DNA of 33,456 nt from positions 82,515,393-82,548,848 of the forward strand of contig JBOZIK010000001.1 in assembly GCA_051453625.1 (NCBI GenBank). The letters run 5' to 3'. Position 1 is the stretch's first letter. Each line of letters starts with the position of its first letter. The translations under genes and the position numbers were made by a program. The notes under the pieces are model-generated. The model saw only the letters and a list, made by a program, of their open reading frames with translations. It was not told the DNA's origin and searched no databases. The stretch is from Welwitschia mirabilis (lineage: Eukaryota; Gnetophyta; Gnetopsida; Welwitschiales). This document shows, in pieces, positions 1-9,835 of this stretch.

Positions 1-895
1 AAGTACAAAGACTTGTGATCAACATTACTTTATAAAAATTTAGACTCTCCTACCAAAGATAACATAGAGCATTTAAGAGATAGTAGACTAAGTTATCTCC
101 ATACTTAACTAGAATATCTTCATGATCGAGAGAAGAGTATAGTACATAGAGGACTAGTTGGTTAATATATGATAATACATCTTACATATTGAGTATGATG
201 TAATAGTTAAACTCTTAGAGATAGAGTGCATGGATATGAGACAACACGCACTATCACAAGATCACTAGAACATGGTTTTCCTATAAATCTTGAGCTTCCT
301 TTTTCTTTTCTACTTGCACCTAAGCCTGCTACACATTAGGTGTTTAACATGACTTAACAAGGGGAATGGTTTACCTATGTTGTATTATTTATCTTCTCCT
401 CCATGAATTGTATAAAAGCTCATGATTTATATAGACATATTACTTGATTATCATCATAGTATACATATTTATTACTAGATATTATGTATATATTTTACAT
501 ATCATTTTTTAACACTTCATGATGAGAATTTTATTTATATTATACACGATTATTTTTTGCAATATCTATTATACATTTAAGTGAGGAACTATTAATATTA
601 ATGCATTTAATATTTATCTTTCTAAAAAAAATTTCATAGGCTTCTACTTTTTAAGACCAATTTTTAAACTTATTGTCCCATTCATCATCTAAACAACTAC
701 TAAAAAAATAGTATGCCACTTATACTACATAAGTAAAACATTTAGTTATTTATTTCTGACATTTTTTTTTTTACATTCTTAGATATTTGAAGTTATTTCT
801 AGGTTTTACTTTACAATTTTCTAGTTGATTCATCGTTAGTCAATTTGGATTGTAATTATGATTTTCTACCTAGTTTATCAGGGTCTAACAAGGCT
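1..895 (+). mobile_element. 3' internal noncoding end of an Athila-type LTR retrotransposon (partial)
   Basis: No coding region is readable here. The right part (about 780-895) resembles the stretch before the 3' LTR of element A1 (about 13490-13625): both have a GTCAA-TTGG block, then AAGGCTAAGT and a G-run. That places this stretch just inside a 3' LTR. The first ~780 bases have no similarity I could confirm to the rest of the window and show only short, stop-filled frames; calling them part of the same element is inference from position. Confidence 0.5.
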
Positions 896-908
896 AAGTA
901 GGGGAATA
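896..908 (+). other. Polypurine tract before a 3' LTR
   Basis: AAGTAGGGGAATA lies directly against the TG that starts the LTR at 909. The same 13-base layout (AAGTGGGGGATCA) precedes the LTR start at 13639. In LTR retrotransposons this purine run primes plus-strand DNA synthesis. It marks the following LTR as a 3' LTR on the plus strand. Confidence 0.7.
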
Positions 909-1744
909 TGTTGCACTATTAAATTATATGTATTTGTTAGGGTATTTTGAGAAGTTATGCAAGACATTAGATAGGTTTATGATGCGTTTTGACTATAATA
1001 AAGAGCTAAGTTAAATACCAAAAAAACATGTAATCTTCATTACATTTGATAGTATTTAAGGAAAATTACAATACTTCTTATTTGAAATAGTGATACTATA
1101 ATCAAGGAGCCTAATCTAACATAAAAAAACATTTTTATAAAGCTCATCATCCACCTTATCATTTAGATAATTGTGCAGATGAAAAAAGAACATATGCTAA
1201 TTAGGAATCTTATTAAAATAATTTAGTAGCTAATGTGGATCATATATTATGTGGCATTATCTCCTATGACATCTAGATGACTAGTAGGATGATATATGAA
1301 AATAACACTTTATTAAACTTTATCAAACTTTTACCATGCAGATTATAGCTTCTTATGTGGCTCTTAGGATTGTTACCATTCCTATTAGTGTTTGCTACTT
1401 TTAAAGATTATTCTAGAAAAAGTACCTACTCTTCCCTTAACTCTAATTTCATCTTCTTTGACATTGGAAATTTTCATAATAGGAAATCAAAGGGTAAAAG
1501 GTCCATTTATTGTTATTTCATAGAAAGTTTTCCTTGATGTCAAGCTATGTCTCCTTCATTGAGGTGTTACTAATTTGTAACATAGATGTTGGTTAAACTT
1601 AACCAAAACTCTAGTTTCTTTTCATATCATTTGTTACATGAATCTTTCTTATGGTTTATGTTTCTCGTGATTTCATAGTAGTTTCATTTGTGATATAGAT
1701 CATGAGGTAATCTTTGTTAAGGTTAACATTATTAATTTAGATGT
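909..1744 (+). repeat. 3' LTR, subfamily B, truncated at its right end
   Basis: Starts TGTTGCACTA and can be followed block by block against the 5' LTR of element B from 23947. Shared landmarks are TGTTGCACTA, CATGTAATCTTCATTACATTTGATAG-like text, the 'atctcctatgacatctagatgac' area, 'ttatcaaacttttaccatg', 'aggaaatcaaagggtaaaag' and 'aaggttaacattattaattta'. The match stops about 820 bases in, where a different LTR subfamily begins at 1745, so the U5 end (about 400 bases) is missing. A 60-codon open frame at 1355-1537 lies inside this LTR and is chance. Confidence 0.75.
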
Positions 1745-2012
1745 TGTTGCAATGCTAATTTATAGGAATTTGATGGTGTATTTAGAGTACTTTTATAGGA
1801 TATTTATATAGATTTAGATGAAATTCTACTAATTATAGAGAGTTGATAAGATGATCAGAAAAACAAATAATTTTTGACATAATTGAAGGTGTTTCAAGCA
1901 TGTTCTATTACTTAGCATGTTGAAGGAAGATTAATGATGAAGAAAGCTGATTTGCTTTACTTGAGGAGCTTTGGAAGGATGTCGTCCCCACTATCATCCC
2001 CATGACAGTTTT
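1745..2012 (+). repeat. 5' fragment of an A2-type LTR
   Basis: Starts TGTTGCAATGC and follows the first ~270 bases of the LTR at 14763: TAATTTATAGGAATTTGATGG, then a TTTAGAGTACTTTTATAGG-like block, 'tagatttagatgaaattctactaattata' and 'atcatccccatgacag'. It is closer to the 14763 copy than to 7626 in its opening 30 bases, so two A subtypes exist. It abuts the broken end of the subfamily B LTR, consistent with nested insertion followed by deletion. Homology ends near 2012. Confidence 0.65.
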
Positions 2013-4340
2013 AATGGAAGAAAAAATATTATTTAGTATTTAAAAATAAAAAAACATAAAAAAACTTTATTCAAGTAATACATCAAATATCTTATCAAGA
2101 AAACCATTGAAAAGAGAATAATAAAATCATCTAAATTAGAAACATATAATATAAAATTTATTATTACATTCATGATAAGCATCATTGAATTAATGTTAGA
2201 AAACTAAAATTAACTCTTAAAGATAAAATTTCATTAATTACAAAATAAGCATACAAAAAATGGAATGACATGTAAATGAGAACATGACATTCTAATATCT
2301 TAAACTTTTTCTTAGTGAAAAATCATAGATTTATTAATTAAATTTACACAAAAGAAAATGATAATTAGAAAACTAAATACTAGGCATAGAAATTAAAATA
2401 ATAGATGGATTTAAAAAAGTATAAAATAAATCATATCTTTATTAGCTAAGCCTAGTCTCTTTTTAGTCATAAACTGTCATCATAAAAAAGGATGGTCTGG
2501 CTTGACAATCTAGTCAGGATGATCTACCTTCAAGGTTTTCTTTTTAATATTACTAGGAAATTAGGTGAGTTTTATCAAAGATTTTCACCAATTTATTTTA
2601 CCATATTCCTTAACTAAATTATCCTTGTAACATTAAAGAAGTATTATGAATCATTCATTAAACATCTTTTACAAGGCTCATATCCCTTAAAGGACTAGTT
2701 GTAACTACTCATTATAGTTAATGGGATTTTCCTTAATAATAATTAATGCATTAACTCATCTAAAATAAATGTTATGTCACTAATTTAATTTAATATTATT
2801 TAATTTATTAACCAATTTTATTAATCAAATAATGACCCCTCAATATTAGGATTCATGACACATAATACATCTCCCTCATCTTATGACTATTACATACCCT
2901 TGTACTATAGGATCCCCATAAGTAATTATTTAATTCCTTTATTTCTTACCTCAACATGATCATCTTAATGTTTTTCTACTAGTTTAATAATAATAAATAA
3001 TCACTTACCTACATCCTACTATTCTTATCATGAATGTGACACTAGTTGGTTTTGTTCCTTTTTTTGTAATTACTATATAGTATGAATATTAATGTTTATA
3101 AAACTTTTGAGTTTGAGGCTATGATTTAACATTAGTTATGATGTTGGCCTTCATCATGAATGATTTTTTGGTTTCCATGTAGTGCTTGTATTTTCTATAT
3201 GATTATTTAGATGATTTGGGATTAAGAATGTAAACCAAATTCCATTGCCCTACAAGAAGAGTTCTAATAAATTCAGAAGTATGTTCTTTACAATACCTAT
3301 TATGTTTAAATTTTTTCAACTTATAAAACTCTTTCCAATGCTTTCCTAAGTTCTTCTTCCCTAAATACAAGAATTTAAACTACATTCATTTGTTCTTCAT
3401 AATGTAATCATTAATTAGTGCTTTGTAAAATTATTATTTAAAATCATTTTGCTTCATCCAATTATTTTTCATTTTACATTATCCACTTCACTAAATTATT
3501 ACATTTCTTATTAAGAACATAGCATCATATCTAATGTGATTATAACTTATAACATTTTTTAGTTAAGAATGGTATGTAATATAGTGCAATCACTTTAATG
3601 CTTTTTCATATAAAATAGGAATGCTTACATACATCTTAATTGGGAATTTTTTCATAGATTATTGAGACTCTTACTATTTATTTAGGTATCTCCATGCATG
3701 TTTATAGAAGATATTTATGAAATATTTAGAATCTCATACTCATCTATGGATTTTCTTTAAGGATCAAGATCTAGTTGAATATCAAGAGGATTCTTGTTTA
3801 AGGTTTTCAATCCTTTCATTCTACATCTAGAATAATTCTTAAATTTATATTTAAAGGATAAAATAGTTTGTTTCCATGATCATCCTTTTAATAACTATAA
3901 GATAAATCCTAACTCCTTATTTTCTTGATGTTAAGAGATGTTGACACTTTCAAAATTAGTTTTATTTTATTAGTAAATATTTTTTGTTCTTTACTTAAGA
4001 GAACTAATGTGATTATTTACATGATATTTTATAATATACCAATGTGTATATTATTGGAGTTCTTTATGAATGAGCTTTTATCATGATTTTTATTTATAGT
4101 ACTAAATTTGACTATTTAATTATTTAATAGTAAAAAATAATAAAAATGGCTTGTAACTATAAAATCATTAGCAAAATAATATTTAAAAATTAATAAATTT
4201 AATTAATATAGGAGCATCAATACTTATCTCATATAAAATTTCTTTAAGAATATTCATTTCTTATTAAATATTTTTAATTATATTAATTTAATGCTTTCTT
4301 AAAGAAAAAAAAAGTTCTGGATAAAACCTTTTGTTAGAAT
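2013..4340. other. No identifiable gene; AT-rich decayed intergenic sequence
   Basis: All six frames are broken every few tens of codons. I see no LTR block, protein motif, RNA gene or tandem period that I can name. The text around 2450-3060 has the look of a degraded transposon terminal region, but I have no second copy in the window to support that. Confidence 0.6.
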
Positions 4341-5298
4341 ACAAACATGCTATCTTAACTCTATAACATTAGTTGAATTTAAGATGTAGTACTAGCATCT
4401 TACAATAACTCCACAGGAACTAGTTTAGTCCTAAATAGAACACTAATGCTTTATAGTAACTCTATAGGCATTAGTTTAGTCCTAGATAGAGCATTAACAT
4501 ACTATAGTAACTTCATAAGAATAACTATAGTTTTAGATATAATACTAGTGTATCATGGTAATTGTATTAACATCATTCTATTATAAGTAAAACATTAATG
4601 CCCTATAATTAATATATAGAAATTGATTTAATTATATGAAAAACACTAGTGTATTATTGTCATTTCATAGCCATTAATTTAGCTCTAAAAAAAACAATAG
4701 GTTCTTATAGTAAATCCTAAGCCTTCTATTAACTTTGAAATATAACCTTGGTGCCTTTCATTTAGTTAAATCTTGTCAACTTTAAGATAAGACATAAATT
4801 TCCTCCTTTTTATTCTTAATCTTCACTTGTAATCAAAACATAATATAAGTGCTTTATTTTAAGTTTACAATCTTTTAATAAATATGGAATATAACATAAC
4901 ATTCTTTTTTGGGTACTATAGCTTTTGTGAAATCTAGAATAAAATATTATTAGATTATTTTAAGTCCTTCAGCTTTTATTTAAGTAAGAATGAAACATTA
5001 ATAATTTTTTTTGAGTGATAACCTCANNNNNNNNNNNNNNNNNNNNNNNNNNNNNNNNNNNNNNNNNNNNNNNNNNNNNNNNNNNNNNNNNNNNNNNNNN
5101 NNNNNNNNNNNNNNNNNNNNNNNNNNCATTAATAATTTTTTTTGAGTGATAACCTCATTTAAGTTTCTAACATTTTATTAAAATCTAAAATAGAATACTA
5201 ACATCCTGTTTTAAATCTATTATCTTTTTCTCACTCCAAAACAATAGACTAGTGTCCTTCTTTGTGTTTCTAATATTTTGCTAATTCTAGAATAAAAC
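4341..5298. repeat. Degenerate tandem (minisatellite) array, ~51-bp unit
   Basis: Units line up end to end at about 51 bases: 4341-4390, 4391-4441, 4442-4492, 4493-4543, 4544-4593, 4594-4644, 4645-4695, 4696-4746, and more weakly 4747-4797 onward. After the N-gap two further 51-base units read at 5197-5247 and 5248-5298. Typical units start ACTAGTG or ACTAATG, carry a 'tatagtaact' block near base 11, a 'cattagtttag' block near base 29, and end in TAGA-AC or AAAAC. Units 4391-4492 are the best preserved; both flanks decay gradually. It has no open frame and no spacer structure. Tandem arrays inside Ty3/gypsy noncoding regions are known, but no parent element is visible here. Confidence 0.8.
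5027..5126. other. Assembly gap (100 N) with duplicated flanks
   Basis: Exactly 100 N. The 31 bases before it (4996-5026) are identical to the 31 bases after it (5127-5157), as expected if two overlapping contig ends were joined without merging. Confidence 0.95.
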
Positions 5299-5517
5299 TA
5301 TGAAATCCTATGATTTATATTTAAAATTTTACATTTTAGGCTTTTAATCTTTAGTAAATTAGCATATTTTCTAGGATATACATATGATATTTATAATTAA
5401 TTTATTGGTAACTATTTCTATTCATTAATTGTTATATTGTTATTAAATAGGATAAATTTTAATAATTTATTTACAAAACATTCCAAGCTAGATCAACTTC
5501 ATCAGAGATAAAGATAT

Positions 5518-5556
5518 TAGCATCACTAATCTAAACCATTAGTGTTAGTGATGCTA
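5518..5556. repeat. Hairpin-forming inverted repeat
   Basis: TAGCATCACTAA (5518-5529) and its exact reverse complement TTAGTGATGCTA (5545-5556) flank a 15-base loop. In a region this mutated, a perfect 12-bp pair suggests either chance in AT-rich DNA or a remnant of a small inverted-repeat element. No target-site duplication was recognised. Confidence 0.75.
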
Positions 5557-5754
5557 TGAAGAAAAGTAAATCTTATAAAGTAGGATATACTTATCATATA
5601 TAATAATAATAGATTGAATCTATAGATTAGTGTGAAACTAGTCTATAAATACTAAGAACTATATATCCATATCTTATAACCTAAGGAGGTTTGTTACTAT
5701 CCATTTGTTAATAACAATGACATACCCATGCATATTTTAATTTATAAGGATCAC

Positions 5755-5762
5755 TATAAAAG
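5755..5762 (+). promoter_or_regulatory. Possible LTR-type TATA box
   Basis: TATAAAAG followed by 'actaacctcccttag' and repeated CATCCTT blocks (about 5792-5812). The arrangement resembles the U3/R junction of a plant LTR on the plus strand. Without LTR ends this remains a guess. Confidence 0.35.
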
Positions 5763-6375
5763 ACTAACCTCCCTTAGTAGCTAATCATTATTCATCCTTC
5801 ATCCTTCATGTTTTATCCTTAATTGATATTAAAGCTTACACTTTATTAATATTATAATGTTATTCATTATCATTCATCAATAATTTACCACTTTATTTAT
5901 ATAATTTCAATGACTATAATGATGGATTTCCTCATTAAATTATAAGCCTTATTTCTTTCTTCTTAGATATTAAGGAATAACTATGTCATGTAGCATCTTT
6001 TATATCTTGCTTTAAACTCATTTTATGAGTTTATATTTTCTCTCGTGGTTATATAATTAATGAATACACTTTAATGAATGCACTTTAACATATAAATAAA
6101 TTTGTTTTACTTTTATATCTCTAATCTAATTAAGATTATTAGTTATGTTATAGTGTTTTATAAATGTTTGTTTATACCTGTCTTATATAGTTAAAGCTTT
6201 AATCCTTTGTAGGATTTAAATGATTAACATGTTAGCAATTAATATCATTAATCCTATTCTAGTATTTTTCTACATTTCATTATAAGATTTAAAAATTCCA
6301 TAGCTATACTTTATTTACATTTAGAATATCTAGTAGAATAATTTATTTCATATACATAAAACTAATTCAAAGCTA

Positions 6376-7123
6376 ATGCAATAAAAATCAAAGAATACTT
6401 CAGGATTTTATTTCTATTGAAGAATAAAAATACATAAGAAATGTGTAGAAAACAAATTAACAGATGTAATGAAAAAAATGCTTTCTCTTAATGAAATATA
6501 AATTATAATTCTCATAACTATATGCAACCCTAATAGAGATTCGATGAGTTATCTCCTCAATAATGGCCTTTAAAAACTCATCTTAACTCTATGGCTCTAA
6601 TGTTTGATAGACTTCAAGAGAGAATATAATTGAGCCATTATCTTTTAATAGGAATTATCTTATCAAGTTCTAATAAAATCTTCTATCAAGCTTTAACACC
6701 AAGGCCTTTTACTTCTTCCTTCATAACTCTAAAAATCACTAAATAATCATTCTTTAAGTAGTACTTTTCATGTCCTCATACACTCTTATTCATAAAGTTT
6801 AAGATGAATTACTATCATAAAATAATTTTTCTAGTATTATCCTAATATACATTTCACCAAAAATAATATCTAAACATAATTTATTCTTTATACCTTTATC
6901 TTTTCTTAAATGTAACATATTCCTATTACTAAGATTTTTTCTATGCTAACTACACATAGAACCTACATGGTGATGACACATGGTGACTTCATGGTAATTA
7001 CACATGACATATTTTATTTTTCATAAAAGCATACTTAAACCTTAATAATAGTTTTCTAACCTTAATAATAGTTTTCTAATCAAAAAACACTATTTGTTTA
7101 TATTTTCTAAGAATACTCCTACA
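6376..7123 (-). repeat. 3' LTR of the minus-strand chromovirus-like element
   Basis: The block about 6380-6800 matches 23510-23946 in the same orientation: 'tgtagaaaa(c/t)aaat', 'gatgtaatgaa', 'cataa/tataaattataat', 'ggccttcaaa/ggcctttaaa', and 'tcaagagagaatata/tcaagagataatata'. One copy lies downstream of integrase and the other upstream of gag on the minus strand, which is what an LTR pair does. The proposed 5' end is TGTAGGAGTATTC read on the minus strand from 7123, right after a purine-rich tract. The lower end is set where similarity stops and is uncertain by some tens of bases. Confidence 0.6.
7041..7080. repeat. 20-bp tandem duplication
   Basis: CTTAATAATAGTTTTCTAAC at 7041-7060 is repeated at 7061-7080 with only the last base changed. 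It lies in the proposed U3 of the minus-strand LTR. Near-identity in a heavily mutated background suggests a fairly recent slippage duplication. Confidence 0.9.
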
Positions 7124-7139
7124 TCATTCTTCTCTACTT
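7124..7139 (-). other. Possible polypurine tract (minus strand)
   Basis: Read on the minus strand this is AAGTAGAGAAGAATGA, directly before the TG proposed as the LTR start. Its position between the integrase tail (7200-7625) and the LTR fits a plus-strand priming site. The call rests on position and purine content only. Confidence 0.45.
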
Positions 7140-7199
7140 GAAAGCAAGCTATCATAGAAAAGGGGATGCTCCTTTTTTAAGCTTACATAGCCTATTATT

Positions 7200-7625
7200 A
7201 GTTAGTTCTCTCTAAGATCCAAATTGCATCATCTAAATGATCTCTTGAAAATTAAACTAGGTAATTCTTGAACACCTTCTTTTATCTCTTCTTCTCATGT
7301 ATTTCGGGAATCACTAGTCTCTTATCCATCTTTTGCATTTATTTATTCAACTTCTATTTCTCTGTAACCTAAGCTTTATTCTATAGAGGTTCTCCATGGT
7401 ATTTTAATAAATCTATAACATTGAACATAGGTGAAGTATTTACATTATCTAAAAAATCCAATTGATATGCATGTAATCCATGAGATATTCTTCACAATTC
7501 TACATGGACTAATGTTTTAAAACTTTATCTCTTTATATTTTCCCATGGAAAACTGTTTCTTCCATAGATATGTCATTATTAAGTCCCTTTTCCTAAACTA
7601 CATATAACTTTTATTCTTATCTACT
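7200..7625 (-). pseudogene. Ty3/gypsy integrase C-terminus (chromovirus-like), fragment
   Basis: Reading the minus strand from about 7600 down gives the integrase C-terminal module that follows the catalytic core in gypsy elements: a basic stretch, then RDLIMTYLWKKQFSMGKYK, then a SPCRIVK segment (the GP-x-I core of the GPY/F-type domain), with frame changes after that. At least one stop (just before RDL) and shifts break it. It is the 3' end of a pol gene, oriented toward the LTR at 7123. Its upstream part is cut off exactly where the A1 LTR begins at 7626. The catalytic core of the same type lies at 19640-20480 on the same strand, and the two pieces are complementary rather than overlapping. 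I could not read a chromodomain with confidence, so 'chromovirus' rests on overall resemblance. Confidence 0.65.
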
Positions 7626-8133
7626 TGTTACGATTCCAAATTATATGTATTTAATGGGGTATTTTGAGTACTTTTATAGGACATTTAGACAAGTTTAGAT
7701 GGAATTTTGATGATTATGAGGTATTGATAGGATGATCATAGAAACATGTAATTCTTAGTATATTTTAAGGTATTTTAGACAAATTCTAATACCTAGCATT
7801 TTGAGGAGAAGAGAAATAATTCAAGAGGTTGATTTAGCTTAGCTAGAGAGATTAGGAAGCTTATCATCCCCATTGTCATCCTCACAACATTCAGGATGGT
7901 AATGATGATAAGGATTGAAGTCTTATGGTTGGAAGTAGGGATAGAAGATAAATAATTTATTCTCTTATTATAAGGTATCATCCCTAGGATTTTCTAGACG
8001 TTAGTCAAGATGACAACTATTTTATATGAAAAAAACAAATTATCTGTATAATGGGGTCATGTGCCTCATGTAGGCAATTAGGTATTCATCTCTAACTATT
8101 AGGTTTTTGTTCCTAAAACCTTCAACATAAAAC

Positions 8134-8141
8134 TATAAATA
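8134..8141 (+). promoter_or_regulatory. LTR TATA box (A1)
   Basis: TATAAATA, about 510 bases into the LTR, at the expected U3/R boundary. The same position in the 14763 LTR reads TATAAATG (15272-15279). Conservation between two otherwise diverged copies supports it as the core promoter. Confidence 0.65.
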
Positions 8142-8309
8142 CTCCCTTGTCCTTTCTTTCAAATTCATCTTTTTTATTGAAAAGTTTTATGATAGGAGAT
8201 CAAAGGACAATATGTTCATCCTATGTTATAAAGAGATTTTCCTATGTGTTAAGCTATGTATCCTCCATTAAAGTATTGTTACTTTGTAAGTGGATGTTGG
8301 TTTGATATT

Positions 8310-8315
8310 AATAAA
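8310..8315 (+). promoter_or_regulatory. LTR polyadenylation signal (A1)
   Basis: AATAAA, 176 bases after the TATA box. The other copy has AATAAA at 15451, 179 bases after its TATA box. The fixed spacing is what a retrotransposon R region would need. Confidence 0.55.
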
Positions 8316-8896
8316 AGATTTCTTTACTTCTATTATTTACATCTCCTTATGATTTATGTTTGTTATGATTCAGTGACATATTCATAGTTGATCTAGGTCA
8401 TAAGGAAAATCTTTATTAAGATTGATATTATTAATTTACTACTTGCATTTTATCTCATATTGCATTTTCATAACTTTATAATTGCATTTATCTATATTTT
8501 ATTTGATATATCTTATAGCGTATATTGGTTAGGGTTAAGTAATAGTTTTTATTAATTAATATAAGTTATAAATACTAATTGTATTAACATAAATATTGGT
8601 AGTCTAACAGATTCATTACTTAGAGTTATTTCATTTGCATATCATCTATAAGCATTTCATTATCATTCATTGTGCATTGTATTTATACATTATTCTTACT
8701 TTCATTTATCTAAAGAAAAAGTACTAGAAAATAATTTATTAAAATAAATTTTCTAGCTTCTAACATAGTGCCTTCAATGGACTGTCACATTTAGATTACC
8801 TTTCATCTATACTAGAGTGTCTTTTATGCAAGAATTTTTCATTTACAAGATTTGCCTAAGGACTTAAGAATCTTATAAATTTACACTACAATATTT

Positions 8897-8914
8897 TTAT
8901 GCCATTTCTAGAAA
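8897..8914 (+). other. Primer binding site of A1, tRNA-Asp type, decayed
   Basis: TTATGCCATTTCTAGAAA sits 6 bases after the LTR end. Against the complement of the plant tRNA-Asp 3' end (TGGCGCCGTTGCCGGGGA) it matches at 9 of 18 positions; 7 of the 9 differences are C-to-T or G-to-A. A tRNA-Asp-type site is usual for Athila and some Tat elements. Taken alone the match would be weak; its place right after the LTR is what carries the call. Confidence 0.6.
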
Positions 8915-9835
8915 TGGCTATAATAATATGTAGGATTTTCACTATCTAGATGAGTACCTTGGATTTTAATTTGAGTTATTTATCTAAATAGTAATGTATT
9001 TCTACTCTAGATTCCATAGTTATTTTTCTGAAATTTTTATTTTCCATGGCATTAATAAGCCTAGTTGTCCTCTCTATTGTGTAGAGAATCAATAAATAAC
9101 AGTCTATAATTAGTGTTTTTTCTATTTTTTTGCAAAATGTTTTTCTATATTTTAGTCATATAATAAAATTAATATCATCCTTTTTGTTGTCTAGACAATT
9201 ATGTAGATGACTGTCAGTGTTATTTTTGTTGTTGTTTTTTTTACAATTAATTTTTTCCTAGGTTTGTAACATATCTATTGATCATCTTTTATATTGTTTA
9301 AACAAATAATAAGACAACATTCATTAAAGATTTCTAAGGGTTAAAAATCCAAATAATTATGGTAAAAATTAAAATATCAAAGGGAGTAGAACTTGATCTT
9401 CACCTTGTACTCATCTTTTTTATTCTTTAAATTAATTCTTCTTAATTCATATATTTCTTCTATTTCTATCAATAAAGGAGGAAAAACTTAAGAAATTCTA
9501 AGAAAATTAATATAAGACCACTTTAACAAATTTTTATACAAATAGAGTGGATAATATCAACCTCTTTCTCTTTTCAACTTTCTTATTTTCCCCCCTCTTA
9601 TTTTTAAACTTTAAGTATAAATATAAATAAATATTTTTAACATTTTAGGAATTTCACTTCATTTAGAAAAGCATCCTATAATAATTTTAGCAAATTCCAA
9701 TCATATCCCATCAATCACTATAAAAAAGAAAATGACTTAATGAAAGGAATAATAGAAGATATGAAGAATATGAAATAAAATTTAGAAAATAAAAATAAGA
9801 ACTTAGAAAATTTTATTAATATACTTTAATAAATA
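8915..9835 (+). other. A1 leader, no gene
   Basis: A noncoding stretch between the primer site and the first long open frame. The beginning (about 8955-9010, 'ccttggattttaatttgagttattta') resembles sequence shortly after the primer site in element B (25245-25265) and just after the LTR at 16015. The rest is T-rich and unrecognised. From about 9738 a lysine/asparagine-rich frame with stops leads into the open frame at 9836. Confidence 0.55.

Larger units (their letters stand above)
5299..6375. other. No identifiable gene; LTR-like noncoding sequence
   Basis: No coding region is readable on either strand. It contains a perfect-arm hairpin (5518-5556) and a TATA-box region followed by CCT/CAT-rich text (5755-5830) that has the texture of an LTR promoter and leader. 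I cannot define LTR ends or find a partner copy, so no element is called. Confidence 0.5.
7626..8890 (+). repeat. 5' LTR of A1 (about 1265 bp)
   Basis: Begins TGTTACGATTCC and ends ACTACA, giving TG...CA termini. It aligns along its full length with 14763-16007: 'gtattttgagtacttttataggac', 'atcatccccattgtcat', 'tttatgtttgttatgattca', 'acttgcattttatctcatatt', 'tcattacttagagttatttcatt' and 'taaagaaaaa' blocks occur in the same order. A TATA box (8134) and AATAAA (8310) are conserved in both. A 62-codon minus-strand frame at 7793-7981 lies inside and is chance. Confidence 0.85.

Noticed and set aside
1355-1537. 60-codon plus-strand frame with a hydrophobic start
   Set aside because: It falls inside a subfamily B LTR and is not kept in the copy at 23947.
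4341-5298. CRISPR array
   Set aside because: The units are contiguous and all diverged, with no repeat-spacer alternation, and the window is of plant type.
6590-6620. tRNA-iMet primer site in the minus-strand LTR block ('attagagcc' read in reverse)
   Set aside because: Only about 8 bases resemble it, and the place is inside the repeated LTR block, not just outside it.
7793-7981. 62-codon minus-strand frame
   Set aside because: It falls inside the A1 5' LTR; the equivalent frame is not kept in the LTR at 14763.
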